This document shows positions 26,933 to 34,569 of a stretch of DNA of 37,994 nt, piece after piece. Origin of the DNA: Bradyrhizobium pachyrhizi. GTDB taxonomy: Bacteria; Pseudomonadota; Alphaproteobacteria; Rhizobiales; Xanthobacteraceae. Location: positions 14,737-52,730 of the forward strand of contig NZ_LFIQ01000104.1 of assembly GCF_001189245.1 (NCBI RefSeq). The letters are read 5' to 3'. The translations under genes and the position numbers were made by a program. The first letter of the stretch is position 1. Every line of letters begins with the position of its first letter. The notes beneath the pieces are model-generated. The model did not search any database and had not been told where the DNA came from. It worked only from the letters and a program-made list of their open reading frames with translations.

Positions 26933-27466
26933 ATGATGCGAAGTGCGAAAGCCGGGAATAAAACGGCGCAGCAGTTTCGCGACGCGGCGCTGCCGTGTCT
27001 CGACGATGCCTATGCGTTCGCTCAAGTGCTGATGCGGACCGAGGCGGACGCCGAACTGGCCGTGCAGGAATGCTATCTGCGCGCACTGCGCCGGTTCGAC
27101 GGCTTTCGCGGCCCGGCTATCAGGCCGTGGCTGCTCACGATCCTCAAAGCCGTCTGCCAGGAGAAACTCGGCCGAAAACTCGCCGGCGAGAATGCAGCGC
27201 CAGAACGGCGCGACAGCGCAACAATCCGGCAACTCATCGATGACCTGCCCGCCCCGCTCGGCGAGGTCATCGCGCTGCGCGAGATGATCGATCTCTCCTA
27301 CAAGGAAATCGCCGAAGTCACCGGCATTCCGGTCACCACCGTGATGTCGCACATCGCGGAAGCGCGCGCCCTGCTGCTCGCGCCGCGGCGCGCGGCGAAC
27401 AAGGCCGCGCAGGTGAAGCCGGCAGGCGCCTCAAAACTGACGGTCTACCGCGCGAACGCCTGTTGA
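26933..27466 (+). CDS. ECF-type RNA polymerase sigma factor
   Basis: The 177-residue protein has sigma-70 region 2 (about residues 15-80: YAFAQVLMRTEADAELAVQE, then RRFDGFRG and RPWLLTILKAVC) and region 4 (about 108-155: LPAPLGEVIALREMIDLSYK, EIAEVTGIPVTTVMSHIAEA). Region 3 is absent, as in ECF sigma factors. ATG codons at 26933 and 26936 are both possible. No anti-sigma gene is adjacent: the divergent neighbour is AraC and the convergent one is an asparaginase. It may therefore be controlled by transcription, or by an anti-sigma encoded elsewhere. The last 22 bp overlap the end of the asparaginase gene on the other strand. Targets are unknown. Confidence 0.88.
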   Translation: MMRSAKAGNKTAQQFRDAALPCLDDAYAFAQVLMRTEADAELAVQECYLRALRRFDGFRGPAIRPWLLTILKAVCQEKLGRKLAGENAAPERRDSATIRQLIDDLPAPLGEVIALREMIDLSYKEIAEVTGIPVTTVMSHIAEARALLLAPRRAANKAAQVKPAGASKLTVYRANAC

Positions 27467-28539
27467 ACCGCCGACGGCTCGGTGATGCCGTTCGCGATCA
27501 GGAGTTCGAGCAATACGCGCGCCTTTTGCGGGTTGAGATCGAGCGAGACCGCGAAGCCGAGCTTGTCGTCCTCGACCTCGACATTGCGGTTCACGAAGCC
27601 TGAGCCGACCCGGGTCGAACGCACCACCACGACGCCCTGCTTCGCCGCGGCGGCCAGCGCATCGATCGCGCCCTTCGATGAATTGCCGTCGCCGACGCCG
27701 GCCAGCACGATGCCCTTGGCGCCGCGCCTGACCGCATCCTCGACCTCAGCGGCGTCCATGTTGGCATGCGAATAGATGATGTCGACCCGCGGCAAGGAAG
27801 GGGCATCCGGCAATTTCAGCTTGGTACCCCTGGCTGGAGCGGCCGGCTGCAGAAAGCGAAGCGCGCCGGTGTCGACATAGCCGACCGGCCCGGCATCGGG
27901 CGAGCGGAATGTCTCAACGCTGGTGGTATTGGTCTTCTGCACCCAGCGCGCGGCATGGATGGTGTCGTTGAGCACCACGAGCACGCCGCGGCCGCGGGAT
28001 TCCGGGGCAGAGGCGACCCGCATCGCCTCGTAGAGATTGGCCGGACCGTCGGCGCCGATCGCGGTCGAAGGCCGCATCGATCCGACCAGCACGATCGGGA
28101 CGTCGGTGTCGAGCACGTTTTGCAGGAAGAACGCAGTCTCCTCCATCGTGTCGGTGCCATGGGTGATGACGACGCCGTCGACTTCCTTGTTGTCAACGGC
28201 CGCGCGGATACGCTTGACGAGGTCGAACCAAACCTTGTCGTTCATGTCCTGCGAGCCGATCGACGAGATCTGCTCGGCCGACATCTGGGCAAGCTTGTCG
28301 ATGCCCGGGATCGCCGCGATCAGGTTGGCCGCACTGACCTTGCCTGAGTCATAGGCGTTGCCGGCGCGGGCATTGGCCTGCCCGGCGATGGTGCCGCCGG
28401 TGCCGAGCACGAGCACGCGGGCCAGCGCGGTGCCGGTGGCCTGTTGTGCTGATACCGGCGCGGCAAGCCCGATCATGAGGGCTGCAGCGAGGCCGAGGAA
28501 GGGCCGAACGGAATAATTGGATTGAAACGAACGTGGCAT
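27445..28539 (-). CDS. Type II L-asparaginase (periplasmic)
   Basis: The enzyme hydrolyses asparagine, and often glutamine, to the acid plus ammonia. The 364-residue protein has a signal peptide (about residues 1-32, ending PVSAQ), placing it in the periplasm as for type II enzymes. Both catalytic triad regions are present: VLGTGGTIAG with the nucleophilic Thr, and VVITHGTDTMEETAFFL with the second Thr-Asp pair and a Lys provided further on. The ATG at 28539 has a GGGGAGAAG ribosome-binding site about 4-5 bp upstream. Its 3' end overlaps the convergent sigma-factor gene by 22 bp. A glutaminase-asparaginase is an equally good name. Upstream lies an acyl-CoA synthetase relic. Confidence 0.95.
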   Translation of the reverse strand: MPRSFQSNYSVRPFLGLAAALMIGLAAPVSAQQATGTALARVLVLGTGGTIAGQANARAGNAYDSGKVSAANLIAAIPGIDKLAQMSAEQISSIGSQDMNDKVWFDLVKRIRAAVDNKEVDGVVITHGTDTMEETAFFLQNVLDTDVPIVLVGSMRPSTAIGADGPANLYEAMRVASAPESRGRGVLVVLNDTIHAARWVQKTNTTSVETFRSPDAGPVGYVDTGALRFLQPAAPARGTKLKLPDAPSLPRVDIIYSHANMDAAEVEDAVRRGAKGIVLAGVGDGNSSKGAIDALAAAAKQGVVVVRSTRVGSGFVNRNVEVEDDKLGFAVSLDLNPQKARVLLELLIANGITEPSAVQQAFAR

Positions 28540-28651
28540 GATCTTCTCCCCAAAGCGACAGGTCGCCAGTCCACAACTCGTGGTTTTGTTCCGTAACAAG
28601 TGGACAAAGTTGCGGCGGAAGATGCGATGGTCGGAAGCCGGGTTGAAGCGT

Positions 28652-28895
28652 TTAGTGAACTCCAAACGCGTTGCGCAGCGCGATCTCCGTCCCGACGGTT
28701 CGCCAGATCGAACGATCGACAAACAGCACCCGATCCTCGGCGTGGGCGGGCAGTCTTGCGATGTCCAGCGCCTGCAGGCGCGCATTGACGGTGTGCAGCA
28801 CCGCGCCCATGCAGGGCACGGCGAGATAAAGCTCGAGGTGACGGTGCGAGTTCCAGGCCAGCGTGGCGACGCGCATGCCGCACTCGACTCCCTCA
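28652..28895 (-). pseudogene. Acyl-CoA synthetase (AMP-binding) fragment
   Basis: The reverse frame beginning about 28895 reads [20 protein letters not shown], then [17 protein letters not shown] and, after a gap, [10 protein letters not shown]. These are consecutive blocks of the N-terminal region of long-chain acyl-CoA synthetases. The expected sequence between NARL and HAEDRVLF is shortened and garbled, and the frame stops 20 residues later with no adenylation core or C-terminal domain. I therefore call it a relic of a deleted gene. The neighbouring acyl-CoA dehydrogenase and TetR genes suggest it was part of a fatty-acid or dicarboxylate degradation locus. The rest of 28540-29029 shows no gene. 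Confidence 0.65.
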
Positions 28896-29029
28896 CCAGA
28901 TTGAGTGTGAGCGGACCTGCTGCATCAAGCCTGCGAGCATGCCGTTTTCTCCGGAACTTCCGCAAAACCTTGACATCTGCCGGAAGGCGGCGCAACATTT
29001 TTCGAAGATTATTCGACTTTTGGTGCGCC

Positions 29030-30202
29030 ATGCATTTTGAGCTTCCCGACGACCTCCGCGTTCTGCAAAGCCGGGTGCGAGAGTTCGTGCGCAGCGAGCT
29101 GCAGCCGCACGATGCCGCCATCGAGGCAACCGGCGAGGTGCCGGACAGCGCCATGGCCGGCCTGCGCAGGATGGGATTGTTCGGCACCAACACGCCGAAG
29201 CAATTCGGCGGCCTCGGCCTCTCGATGCTGGGCAGCTGCATCGCGATCGAGGAGCTCGCGAAGGCCCACACCGCCTTCTACTATCTGAGCGGGGTCAACG
29301 TTCACATCGGCTCGAAGGCGATCGAGTTCTACGCGCAGCCGGCGGTCCGCGACCGATGGCTGCCGGAGCTCGCCAGCGGACGGGTGATCGGCGCGTTCGC
29401 GCTGACCGAGCCGAATGCCGGATCCGATGCCGCCCGGATCCAGACCCGGGCGCGGCGGGACGGCGACCATTACGTGCTCGACGGCCGCAAGACCTACATC
29501 ACCAATGCGCCCGCAGCCGGCGTCTTCACGGTGTTCGCCACGCTCGATCCGTCCGCCGGCGCCAAGGGCATCGCGGCCTTTGTCGTCGACGCAAAGACGC
29601 CGGGCCTTGCCATCGGCCGCCTGGTCGAGATGGCCGCCGGACGCGGCTCGGAGCATGCCGAGGTGATCTTCGAGGATTGCCGTGTTCCGCGCGAGAATCT
29701 GCTGGGACAGGAGGGCGAAGGATTCGCCATCGCGATGCGGTGCCTGGATGCCGGGCGCACCCATTGGGGCGCCTATTGCGTCGGCGCGGCGAGCCAGCTG
29801 CTGGACTACGCGCTCGACCATGTCTCGGAGCGCGAGGCGTTCGGACGCAAGCTGCGCGAACATCAGGGCCTCGAGTGGCAGATCGCCGACATGGCGAGTT
29901 CGCTGCATGCCGCGCGGCTTGTCGCCTATGAGGCAGCCTGGCGTTACGACCAGGGCGATGGCGCCGCCCGCACCGCCGCGGCGGCGCTCTCCAAATATAC
30001 CGGCGCCGACATGGTGCAGCGCGTCGCCGACACCACCATGCAGCTGTTCGGCGGCGCCGGTTATTCCAGGGACCTGCCGATCGAGCGCATCTGGCGGGAA
30101 ACGCGGGTGGTCCGCATTCTGGACGGCACCTCCGAGATCATGCGCCAGATCATTGCCCGCGACGCGTTCCGCACACATGAGCGGCGGAACGCGCCGCTCT
30201 GA
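29030..30202 (+). CDS. Acyl-CoA dehydrogenase
   Basis: The flavoenzyme oxidises acyl-CoA to the trans-2-enoyl-CoA. The 390-residue length is standard. Signatures are GAFALTEPNAGSDAA (FAD and substrate binding), AFGRKLREHQGLEWQIADM, and QLFGGAGYSRDLPIERIWRE near the C-terminus. The catalytic-base position reads RILDGTSEI, so Asp stands where many family members have Glu (IYEGT). The ATG at 29030 has no clear ribosome-binding site. The substrate chain length cannot be predicted. The TetR gene 152 bp downstream on the same strand and the acyl-CoA synthetase relic upstream suggest a locus for catabolism of a fatty acid or related acid. Confidence 0.93.
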   Translation: MHFELPDDLRVLQSRVREFVRSELQPHDAAIEATGEVPDSAMAGLRRMGLFGTNTPKQFGGLGLSMLGSCIAIEELAKAHTAFYYLSGVNVHIGSKAIEFYAQPAVRDRWLPELASGRVIGAFALTEPNAGSDAARIQTRARRDGDHYVLDGRKTYITNAPAAGVFTVFATLDPSAGAKGIAAFVVDAKTPGLAIGRLVEMAAGRGSEHAEVIFEDCRVPRENLLGQEGEGFAIAMRCLDAGRTHWGAYCVGAASQLLDYALDHVSEREAFGRKLREHQGLEWQIADMASSLHAARLVAYEAAWRYDQGDGAARTAAAALSKYTGADMVQRVADTTMQLFGGAGYSRDLPIERIWRETRVVRILDGTSEIMRQIIARDAFRTHERRNAPL

Positions 30203-30307
30203 CCCACAGGCTTTACCGCTGTATGCCGTCGCAATAGCGCTTGTGTTCCGATCCCGCTGCCTTACTGTTTTTACGGGACGAGATTCTTGCTTTGACGCGT
30301 CTTCCTT

Positions 30308-30332
30308 GCGCGAACCGGTATCCACTTCGCGC
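30308..30332. repeat. Inverted repeat in the leader of the downstream TetR gene
   Basis: GCGCGAA and TTCGCGC form perfect 7-bp arms around an 11-bp spacer, ending 22 bp before the TetR GTG start. The sequence resembles, from memory, a dispersed rhizobial intergenic element. Its position would also suit a TetR autoregulatory operator; sequence alone does not decide between the two. Confidence 0.5.
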
Positions 30333-30354
30333 GAAAACGCTCTTGGAGACCACC

Positions 30355-30969
30355 GTGGCTTCGGGGACGACACTCAAGCTCAAGCAACAACGCAGCCGCG
30401 ACCGGCGCGAGCAGATCCTCACGGCGGCCACCAAGCTGTTCGGCGAAAAAGGCATCGACGGCACCTCGCTCACCGAGGTCGCCGCCGCGGCGAAAGTACC
30501 GCTCTCCAGCATCTATGATTATTTCGAGGACAAGCGCGCGCTGGTGCTCGATGTGCCCGAGGGCAATTTCGAGGCGCTTTATCAGAAGACCGAGCCGCTG
30601 CTGCTCAAGGGTGGCGATCCCGTCGAGCAGCTCCGCATCATCTTCCTCACCAACTTCCAGTACATCAAGGATAACCCGAGCTGGGGCCGGGTGTTCTTCC
30701 TCGAGATCTGGCCGAGCGTGCTTGCCGCCGAGCCGCGGATCAAGAAGGCGGTCGACAGATACGCGCTGCGCTATGTGCAGCTGATCAAGCAGGCGAGCCG
30801 CGCCGGCACCTATCGCCGCAATCTCGATCCCTACACCGCGATGTCGCTGATGATGGGCGGGATGTGTCACCTCACCGCGGTCTGGCTGCTTTACGGCCGC
30901 AAATACGACCTGGTGAAGAAGGGCAAGGCGCTGTTCACCACGCTGCATAACGGGTTCGTGCAGCGTTAG
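30355..30969 (+). CDS. TetR/AcrR family transcriptional regulator
   Basis: The 204-residue protein has an N-terminal TetR helix-turn-helix (about residues 14-62: RREQILTAATKLFGEKGIDG, then LTEVAAAAKVPLSSIYDYFE) and an all-helical C-terminal domain. The GTG at 30355 is chosen because GGAG lies 5 bp upstream and it gives the usual short N-terminal tail; upstream in-frame codons lie across a repeat. It follows the acyl-CoA dehydrogenase gene on the same strand. Regulation of that gene by an acyl-CoA ligand is plausible from context but not shown. Confidence 0.92.
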   Translation: MASGTTLKLKQQRSRDRREQILTAATKLFGEKGIDGTSLTEVAAAAKVPLSSIYDYFEDKRALVLDVPEGNFEALYQKTEPLLLKGGDPVEQLRIIFLTNFQYIKDNPSWGRVFFLEIWPSVLAAEPRIKKAVDRYALRYVQLIKQASRAGTYRRNLDPYTAMSLMMGGMCHLTAVWLLYGRKYDLVKKGKALFTTLHNGFVQR

Positions 30970-31003
30970 CCGCGCCGGTGCGCGGCCGGTTCTCGCAGGC
31001 TCT

Positions 31004-31090
31004 CGTAGGATGGGTAGAGCGCAACCGAAACCCATCGTTCGTCAGGCCGGCACGGAGCGATGGGTTTCGCTTCGCTCTACCCATCCTACG
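31004..31090. repeat. Palindromic intergenic repeat after the TetR gene
   Basis: CGTAGGATGGGTAGAGCG at the left end is the reverse complement of CGCTCTACCCATCCTACG at the right end, with AAACCCATCG / CGATGGGTTT inside. It forms one long hairpin 35 bp past the TetR stop codon and may end that transcript. The type is common between rhizobial genes (from memory). Confidence 0.85.
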
Positions 31091-31263
31091 CACCGCGTGG
31101 TTCGCGGCGCGAACGATTTGATCCAAATTCATCGCTGTTTGGCCGGCTGTGGCGGCGATCAGCTTCCGGAAAACCAATACACAACCGTCGAAATCCTGTT
31201 CTAGTATGACGTCGTGGGCGACCCGCGACCGGACGCGCGGGGACTCGGGATGGGAGCGTACCG

Positions 31264-32454
31264 ATGGACGTCAAGGCTGTTTTGCCGCCGCGTGGCCGCG
31301 ACTATCGCCTCGATCTGCTGCGCGGCTTCGCCAACTGGGCGATCTATCTCGATCACATCCCGAACAACGCGGTGAACTGGATCACGCAGAAGAATTTCGG
31401 CTTCAGCGACGCGGCCGATCTGTTCGTGTTCATCTCCGGCTACACCGCATCCTTCGTCTATGCGCGCATGATGCTCGAGCGCGGCACCGTGATCGGCGCC
31501 ACCCGCCTGATCAAGCGGGCCTGGCAGATCTATGTCGCGCACGTCCTGCTGTTCGTGATCTATATCGCCGAGATCGGCTATCTCTCCCAGCGCTACCACG
31601 ACCCGAACCTGCAGAATGAATTCAACGTCGCGGGCTTCATGCACAATCCGGCCGAGACGCTCTATCAGGGCCTGATCCTGGCGTTCAAGCCGGTCAACAT
31701 GGATGTGCTGCCGCTCTATATCGCGCTGATGCTGTGCTATCCGCTGGTGCTGTGGGCGATGCTGCGCAAGCTCAATCTGACGCTGCTGGCCTCGTTCCTG
31801 CTCTATCTCGCGGCACGCCATTTCGGCTGGAACCTGCCGGCCTATCCGTCCGGCTCATGGTATTTCAACCCATTCTGCTGGCAGTTCCTGTTCGTGTTCG
31901 GCGGATGGTTTGCGCTCGGCGGCGCCAGTGAATCAATCTCGTTCATCCGCTCGCGCGCCTTCCTTTGGCTTGGCGGCGCCTATCTGCTGTTCGCGCTGGT
32001 CATGACCTTGGCGGGCCGCTTCCCGGAACTTGGCCAGGCGATGCCGGCATGGCTTTATGACGCCTTCAATCCGAACGACAAGACCAACCTCGCGCCCTAT
32101 CGCGTGCTGCACTTCGTCGTGCTCGCCTTCTTCGTCACGCGCTTCCTGCCGCGCGAGTGGCCCGGATATGAATGGCCGATCTTCCAGCCGATCATCAAGT
32201 GCGGCCAGCAGTCGCTCGAAGTGTTCTGCACCGGCGTCTTCCTCGCGGTCATCGCGCATGTGGTGCTGGTCGAGGTCTCCGGCAGCATCTGGATGCAGAT
32301 CGCGGTCAGCATCGTCGGCATCGTGCTGATGACCGCGCTCGCCTACTACCGCTCCTGGTCGAAGAAGGTCGACAAGGCGCCGGCGAAGGCACCCGTAGCT
32401 GCGCAGACGCCCGTGGCCGCGCAGACGCCAGCCACCGCGAAGCCGGCGGAGTAA
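31264..32454 (+). CDS. OpgC domain membrane protein (glucan-modifying acyltransferase-like)
   Basis: OpgC proteins are inner-membrane acyltransferases that decorate periplasmic glucans, for example with succinyl groups. The 396-residue protein has about ten membrane segments. The N-terminus reads RDYRLDLLRGFANWAIYLDH, the typical start of the OpgC and acyltransferase-3 superfamily, and is followed by FGFSDAADLFVFISGYTA, the family's best-conserved block. The cytoplasmic tail carries short APVAAQTP repeats. A GGGAGC ribosome-binding site lies 5 bp before the ATG at 31264. No glucan synthase gene is in the window, so the target polysaccharide is not known. Confidence 0.92.
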   Translation: MDVKAVLPPRGRDYRLDLLRGFANWAIYLDHIPNNAVNWITQKNFGFSDAADLFVFISGYTASFVYARMMLERGTVIGATRLIKRAWQIYVAHVLLFVIYIAEIGYLSQRYHDPNLQNEFNVAGFMHNPAETLYQGLILAFKPVNMDVLPLYIALMLCYPLVLWAMLRKLNLTLLASFLLYLAARHFGWNLPAYPSGSWYFNPFCWQFLFVFGGWFALGGASESISFIRSRAFLWLGGAYLLFALVMTLAGRFPELGQAMPAWLYDAFNPNDKTNLAPYRVLHFVVLAFFVTRFLPREWPGYEWPIFQPIIKCGQQSLEVFCTGVFLAVIAHVVLVEVSGSIWMQIAVSIVGIVLMTALAYYRSWSKKVDKAPAKAPVAAQTPVAAQTPATAKPAE

Positions 32455-32515
32455 GGCCCCGCTTGATGCGTGAGGGCGCGCGGCCGAAGCCGCGCGCAAC
32501 GCGCAAAGGAGCCTG

Positions 32516-33805
32516 CTATCTCGCCAGCGGCTTGCCGGCCGTCTCCGGCGCCAGGGCAATCAGCGGCAAGCCGACCACATAGATCAGCGACAGCATCGAA
32601 ATCGCCAGCGGGAAGCTGCCGGTGCGGGCGGCGAGCGCGCCGATCAGGGTCGGGCCGGCGGCGCCGAGCACGCGGCCCATGCTGAAGGCGAAGCCGGAGC
32701 CCGAGCCGCGCAGCGCCGATGGAAACATCTCCGGCAGCCAGATCGTGAACAGGCCGAACACACCATTGGTGAAGAAGCCGAGCACCGGCAGCAGCACCAT
32801 GAACAGCGTCAGGCTGTCGAGCCATTCGATCGCGACCTCATAGGAGACCACGACGGAGATCAGCCCGCCGATGAAGAACAGCACCGCGGTGCGGCGCCGG
32901 CTGCCGAGCCAGGTGGTTAGCCATGGTACAAGGAGGCAGCCGATCAGCGTGCCGACATTGGTGATCAGGCCGGCCACCGCGCCCATCTCCTGCGCATGCG
33001 CCGGCGTCGCGCCCGCGGCGACCAGCTTGGTCGAGATCACGGTCGGGGCCCAGAAGTTCGACGACCACAGGCCGAAGATGATGCAGGCCATCATCAGCGC
33101 CGCGGCCCAGGTGGTGCGCGCCTGGTCGCCGGCAAACAAGGCCGCAACCGACGGCTGCTCGCGTGCACCGCTGCGCTCGGGTTCGGGAATGTTGCTGCGC
33201 AGATAGGCGATCAGCAGCGCGGGCAGAATGCCGAGCAGGAACATGCCGCGCCAGCCGAGCGTGCTGCCGATCGCAAGCGTCACGGCGGCGGCGAGGAACA
33301 GCCCGGTCGGCGTCGCCGTGTGCAGCCATCCGGCGAGCCGCACCCGCGTATTCTCCGGCACGGATTCCTGCAGCAGCGGCGTGCCCGCGGCCCATTCGCC
33401 GCCGATGCCGAAACCGGCAACAAAGCGAAACAATGCGAACATCACGATACCGGTCGCAAGCCCGCACAGCGCCGTGAACAGCGAGTAGACCAGCACCGTC
33501 CAGCACATGATCCGGACCCGTCCGTAACGGTCTGCGGCCCAGCCCCAGACCATCGAGCAGGCCCAGCCCAGCATGAAGATCGAGAACAACAGCCCGCCAT
33601 AGATGCCGATATTGGCCTTGCTCGGCTCGATGCCGCTGGCGGGCAGCAATTCGCTCAACGCGCCGACCAGGATGTAGGCGTACATCGACGAATCGAAGCC
33701 ATCGAGCATCCAGCCGAACCAGGTCGCCCAAAACACTTTTCGCGGCGACACTGCGCCAGGCGCCGCGACCGACGGCGCAAGCGTATCGACGGTGCTCTCA
33801 GTCAT
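32516..33805 (-). CDS. MFS transporter, metabolite:proton symporter type
   Basis: The 429-residue protein has 12 membrane segments. Segment 1 carries WFGWMLDGFDSSMYAYIL, where the DGFD motif marks the aromatic-acid and sialate/metabolite:H+ symporter branches. The loop between segments 2 and 3 has the MFS signature as GWAADRYGRVR, and FVAGFGIGGEWAAGTPLLQE is typical of the same branches. The ATG at 33805 has AGGA about 4-5 bp upstream; the open frame extends further upstream but without coding character. The substrate is probably an organic acid or sugar acid; sequence does not say which. It is convergent with the OpgC gene. Confidence 0.92.
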   Translation of the reverse strand: MTESTVDTLAPSVAAPGAVSPRKVFWATWFGWMLDGFDSSMYAYILVGALSELLPASGIEPSKANIGIYGGLLFSIFMLGWACSMVWGWAADRYGRVRIMCWTVLVYSLFTALCGLATGIVMFALFRFVAGFGIGGEWAAGTPLLQESVPENTRVRLAGWLHTATPTGLFLAAAVTLAIGSTLGWRGMFLLGILPALLIAYLRSNIPEPERSGAREQPSVAALFAGDQARTTWAAALMMACIIFGLWSSNFWAPTVISTKLVAAGATPAHAQEMGAVAGLITNVGTLIGCLLVPWLTTWLGSRRRTAVLFFIGGLISVVVSYEVAIEWLDSLTLFMVLLPVLGFFTNGVFGLFTIWLPEMFPSALRGSGSGFAFSMGRVLGAAGPTLIGALAARTGSFPLAISMLSLIYVVGLPLIALAPETAGKPLAR

Positions 33806-33945
33806 GTTTCCTCGCACGTTTCTTTTGTGCGGCGGACTATGCCGAGGTTTGCGTGCCGAGACACCACCGGCAAACGGGACGGAGGTATCCGGCACAAGAA
33901 TAGCAACGCCGATCACTTCGGCGTCACCGCGAACGCTCGCTCCTT

Positions 33946-34137
33946 CTACGAAGGACGCGCGGAACGCCGGAAGATGTAGAAGGCGATGATGACAAGCGGC
34001 ACGGCAAGTGCGAGCCAGGAGGCCCGGTCCCAGGTGCCGTCGCCGAGCAGCGCCAAGACCAGCCCGAATGCGATAACGACGAAGATCAATACTTGCGCCA
34101 GGAAGATTTGCGCGGTCGAACCTCTCGCTGCCGACAT
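33946..34137 (-). CDS. Small two-helix membrane protein, hypothetical
   Basis: The 63-residue frame encodes two hydrophobic segments (about residues 9-31 and 41-57) joined by a short polar loop and ending RRSARPS. The ATG at 34137 has GGAG about 8 bp upstream. The hydrophobic pattern is too regular for a random frame in GC-rich DNA. I recognise no family. It is on the same strand as the MFS gene, 140 bp upstream of it. Confidence 0.55.
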   Translation of the reverse strand: MSAARGSTAQIFLAQVLIFVVIAFGLVLALLGDGTWDRASWLALAVPLVIIAFYIFRRSARPS

Positions 34138-34301
34138 CGGGATCGCTCCGCCGCATGCGCGCGTGAGCGGGGATAAAATCCGTGCAACCTTCGATTTTTT
34201 GGCGGATGCCTTTGGTAACGCGGGCCTTGCAAGCAGGGATCACTCCCGTTTGGATCGGGAAGAATGTAGGAAATGAATGCGTCGTAGTTGAACTCAGACA
34301 T
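34086..34301 (-). pseudogene. Short frame with a TIR-like N-terminus, possible gene remnant
   Basis: The reverse frame from the ATG at 34301 opens MSEFNYDAFISY, the way bacterial TIR-domain proteins begin (YDAFISYS, the first strand of the domain). After these 12 residues the resemblance stops; the remaining 59 residues are rich in Arg, Pro and His and look like non-coding translation. It overlaps the start of the small membrane protein gene. A short match can arise by chance. Loss of most of a TIR gene is the alternative. Confidence 0.25.
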
Positions 34302-34569
34302 AGAGTTCGACGGGCTGAGAGTTCGGCGGGCTGATTGAATAAGCGGGTCCGAACCGGACGGGATCGCGCTGCTGAACTGGAACTGGTTCGAAAAAATATA
34401 CGCCAGACACGCAAGCTAAACACGTTGTAGTGGCTTGATCAATCTTCATCTCGTCTGGCGAGCATCACCATGACTCCCGGCAGTGCCTGGGGATGATGGT
34501 GCGGTTCGCTCGACGCGGCGCGATCAGCTTGTTAAGCCGCCTCTCCGCAAGGGCAATTTGAGTCGGGAC
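34302..34569. other. Intergenic region upstream of the ATPase gene
   Basis: With 34138-34301 this makes a stretch of over 400 bp without a secure gene. It is AT-rich around 34375-34445, where the ATPase promoter may lie. No palindromic repeat of the types seen elsewhere was found. Confidence 0.5.

Noticed and set aside
28540..29271. N-terminal extension of the asparaginase by over 240 residues
   Set aside because: The ATG at 28539 has a strong ribosome-binding site and begins a proper signal peptide; the extension runs through an intergenic relic and antisense to the acyl-CoA dehydrogenase.
33806..34423. N-terminal extension of the MFS transporter by about 200 residues
   Set aside because: The ATG at 33805 has a ribosome-binding site and gives the family-typical N-terminus; the extension has no coding character and covers the small membrane protein gene.
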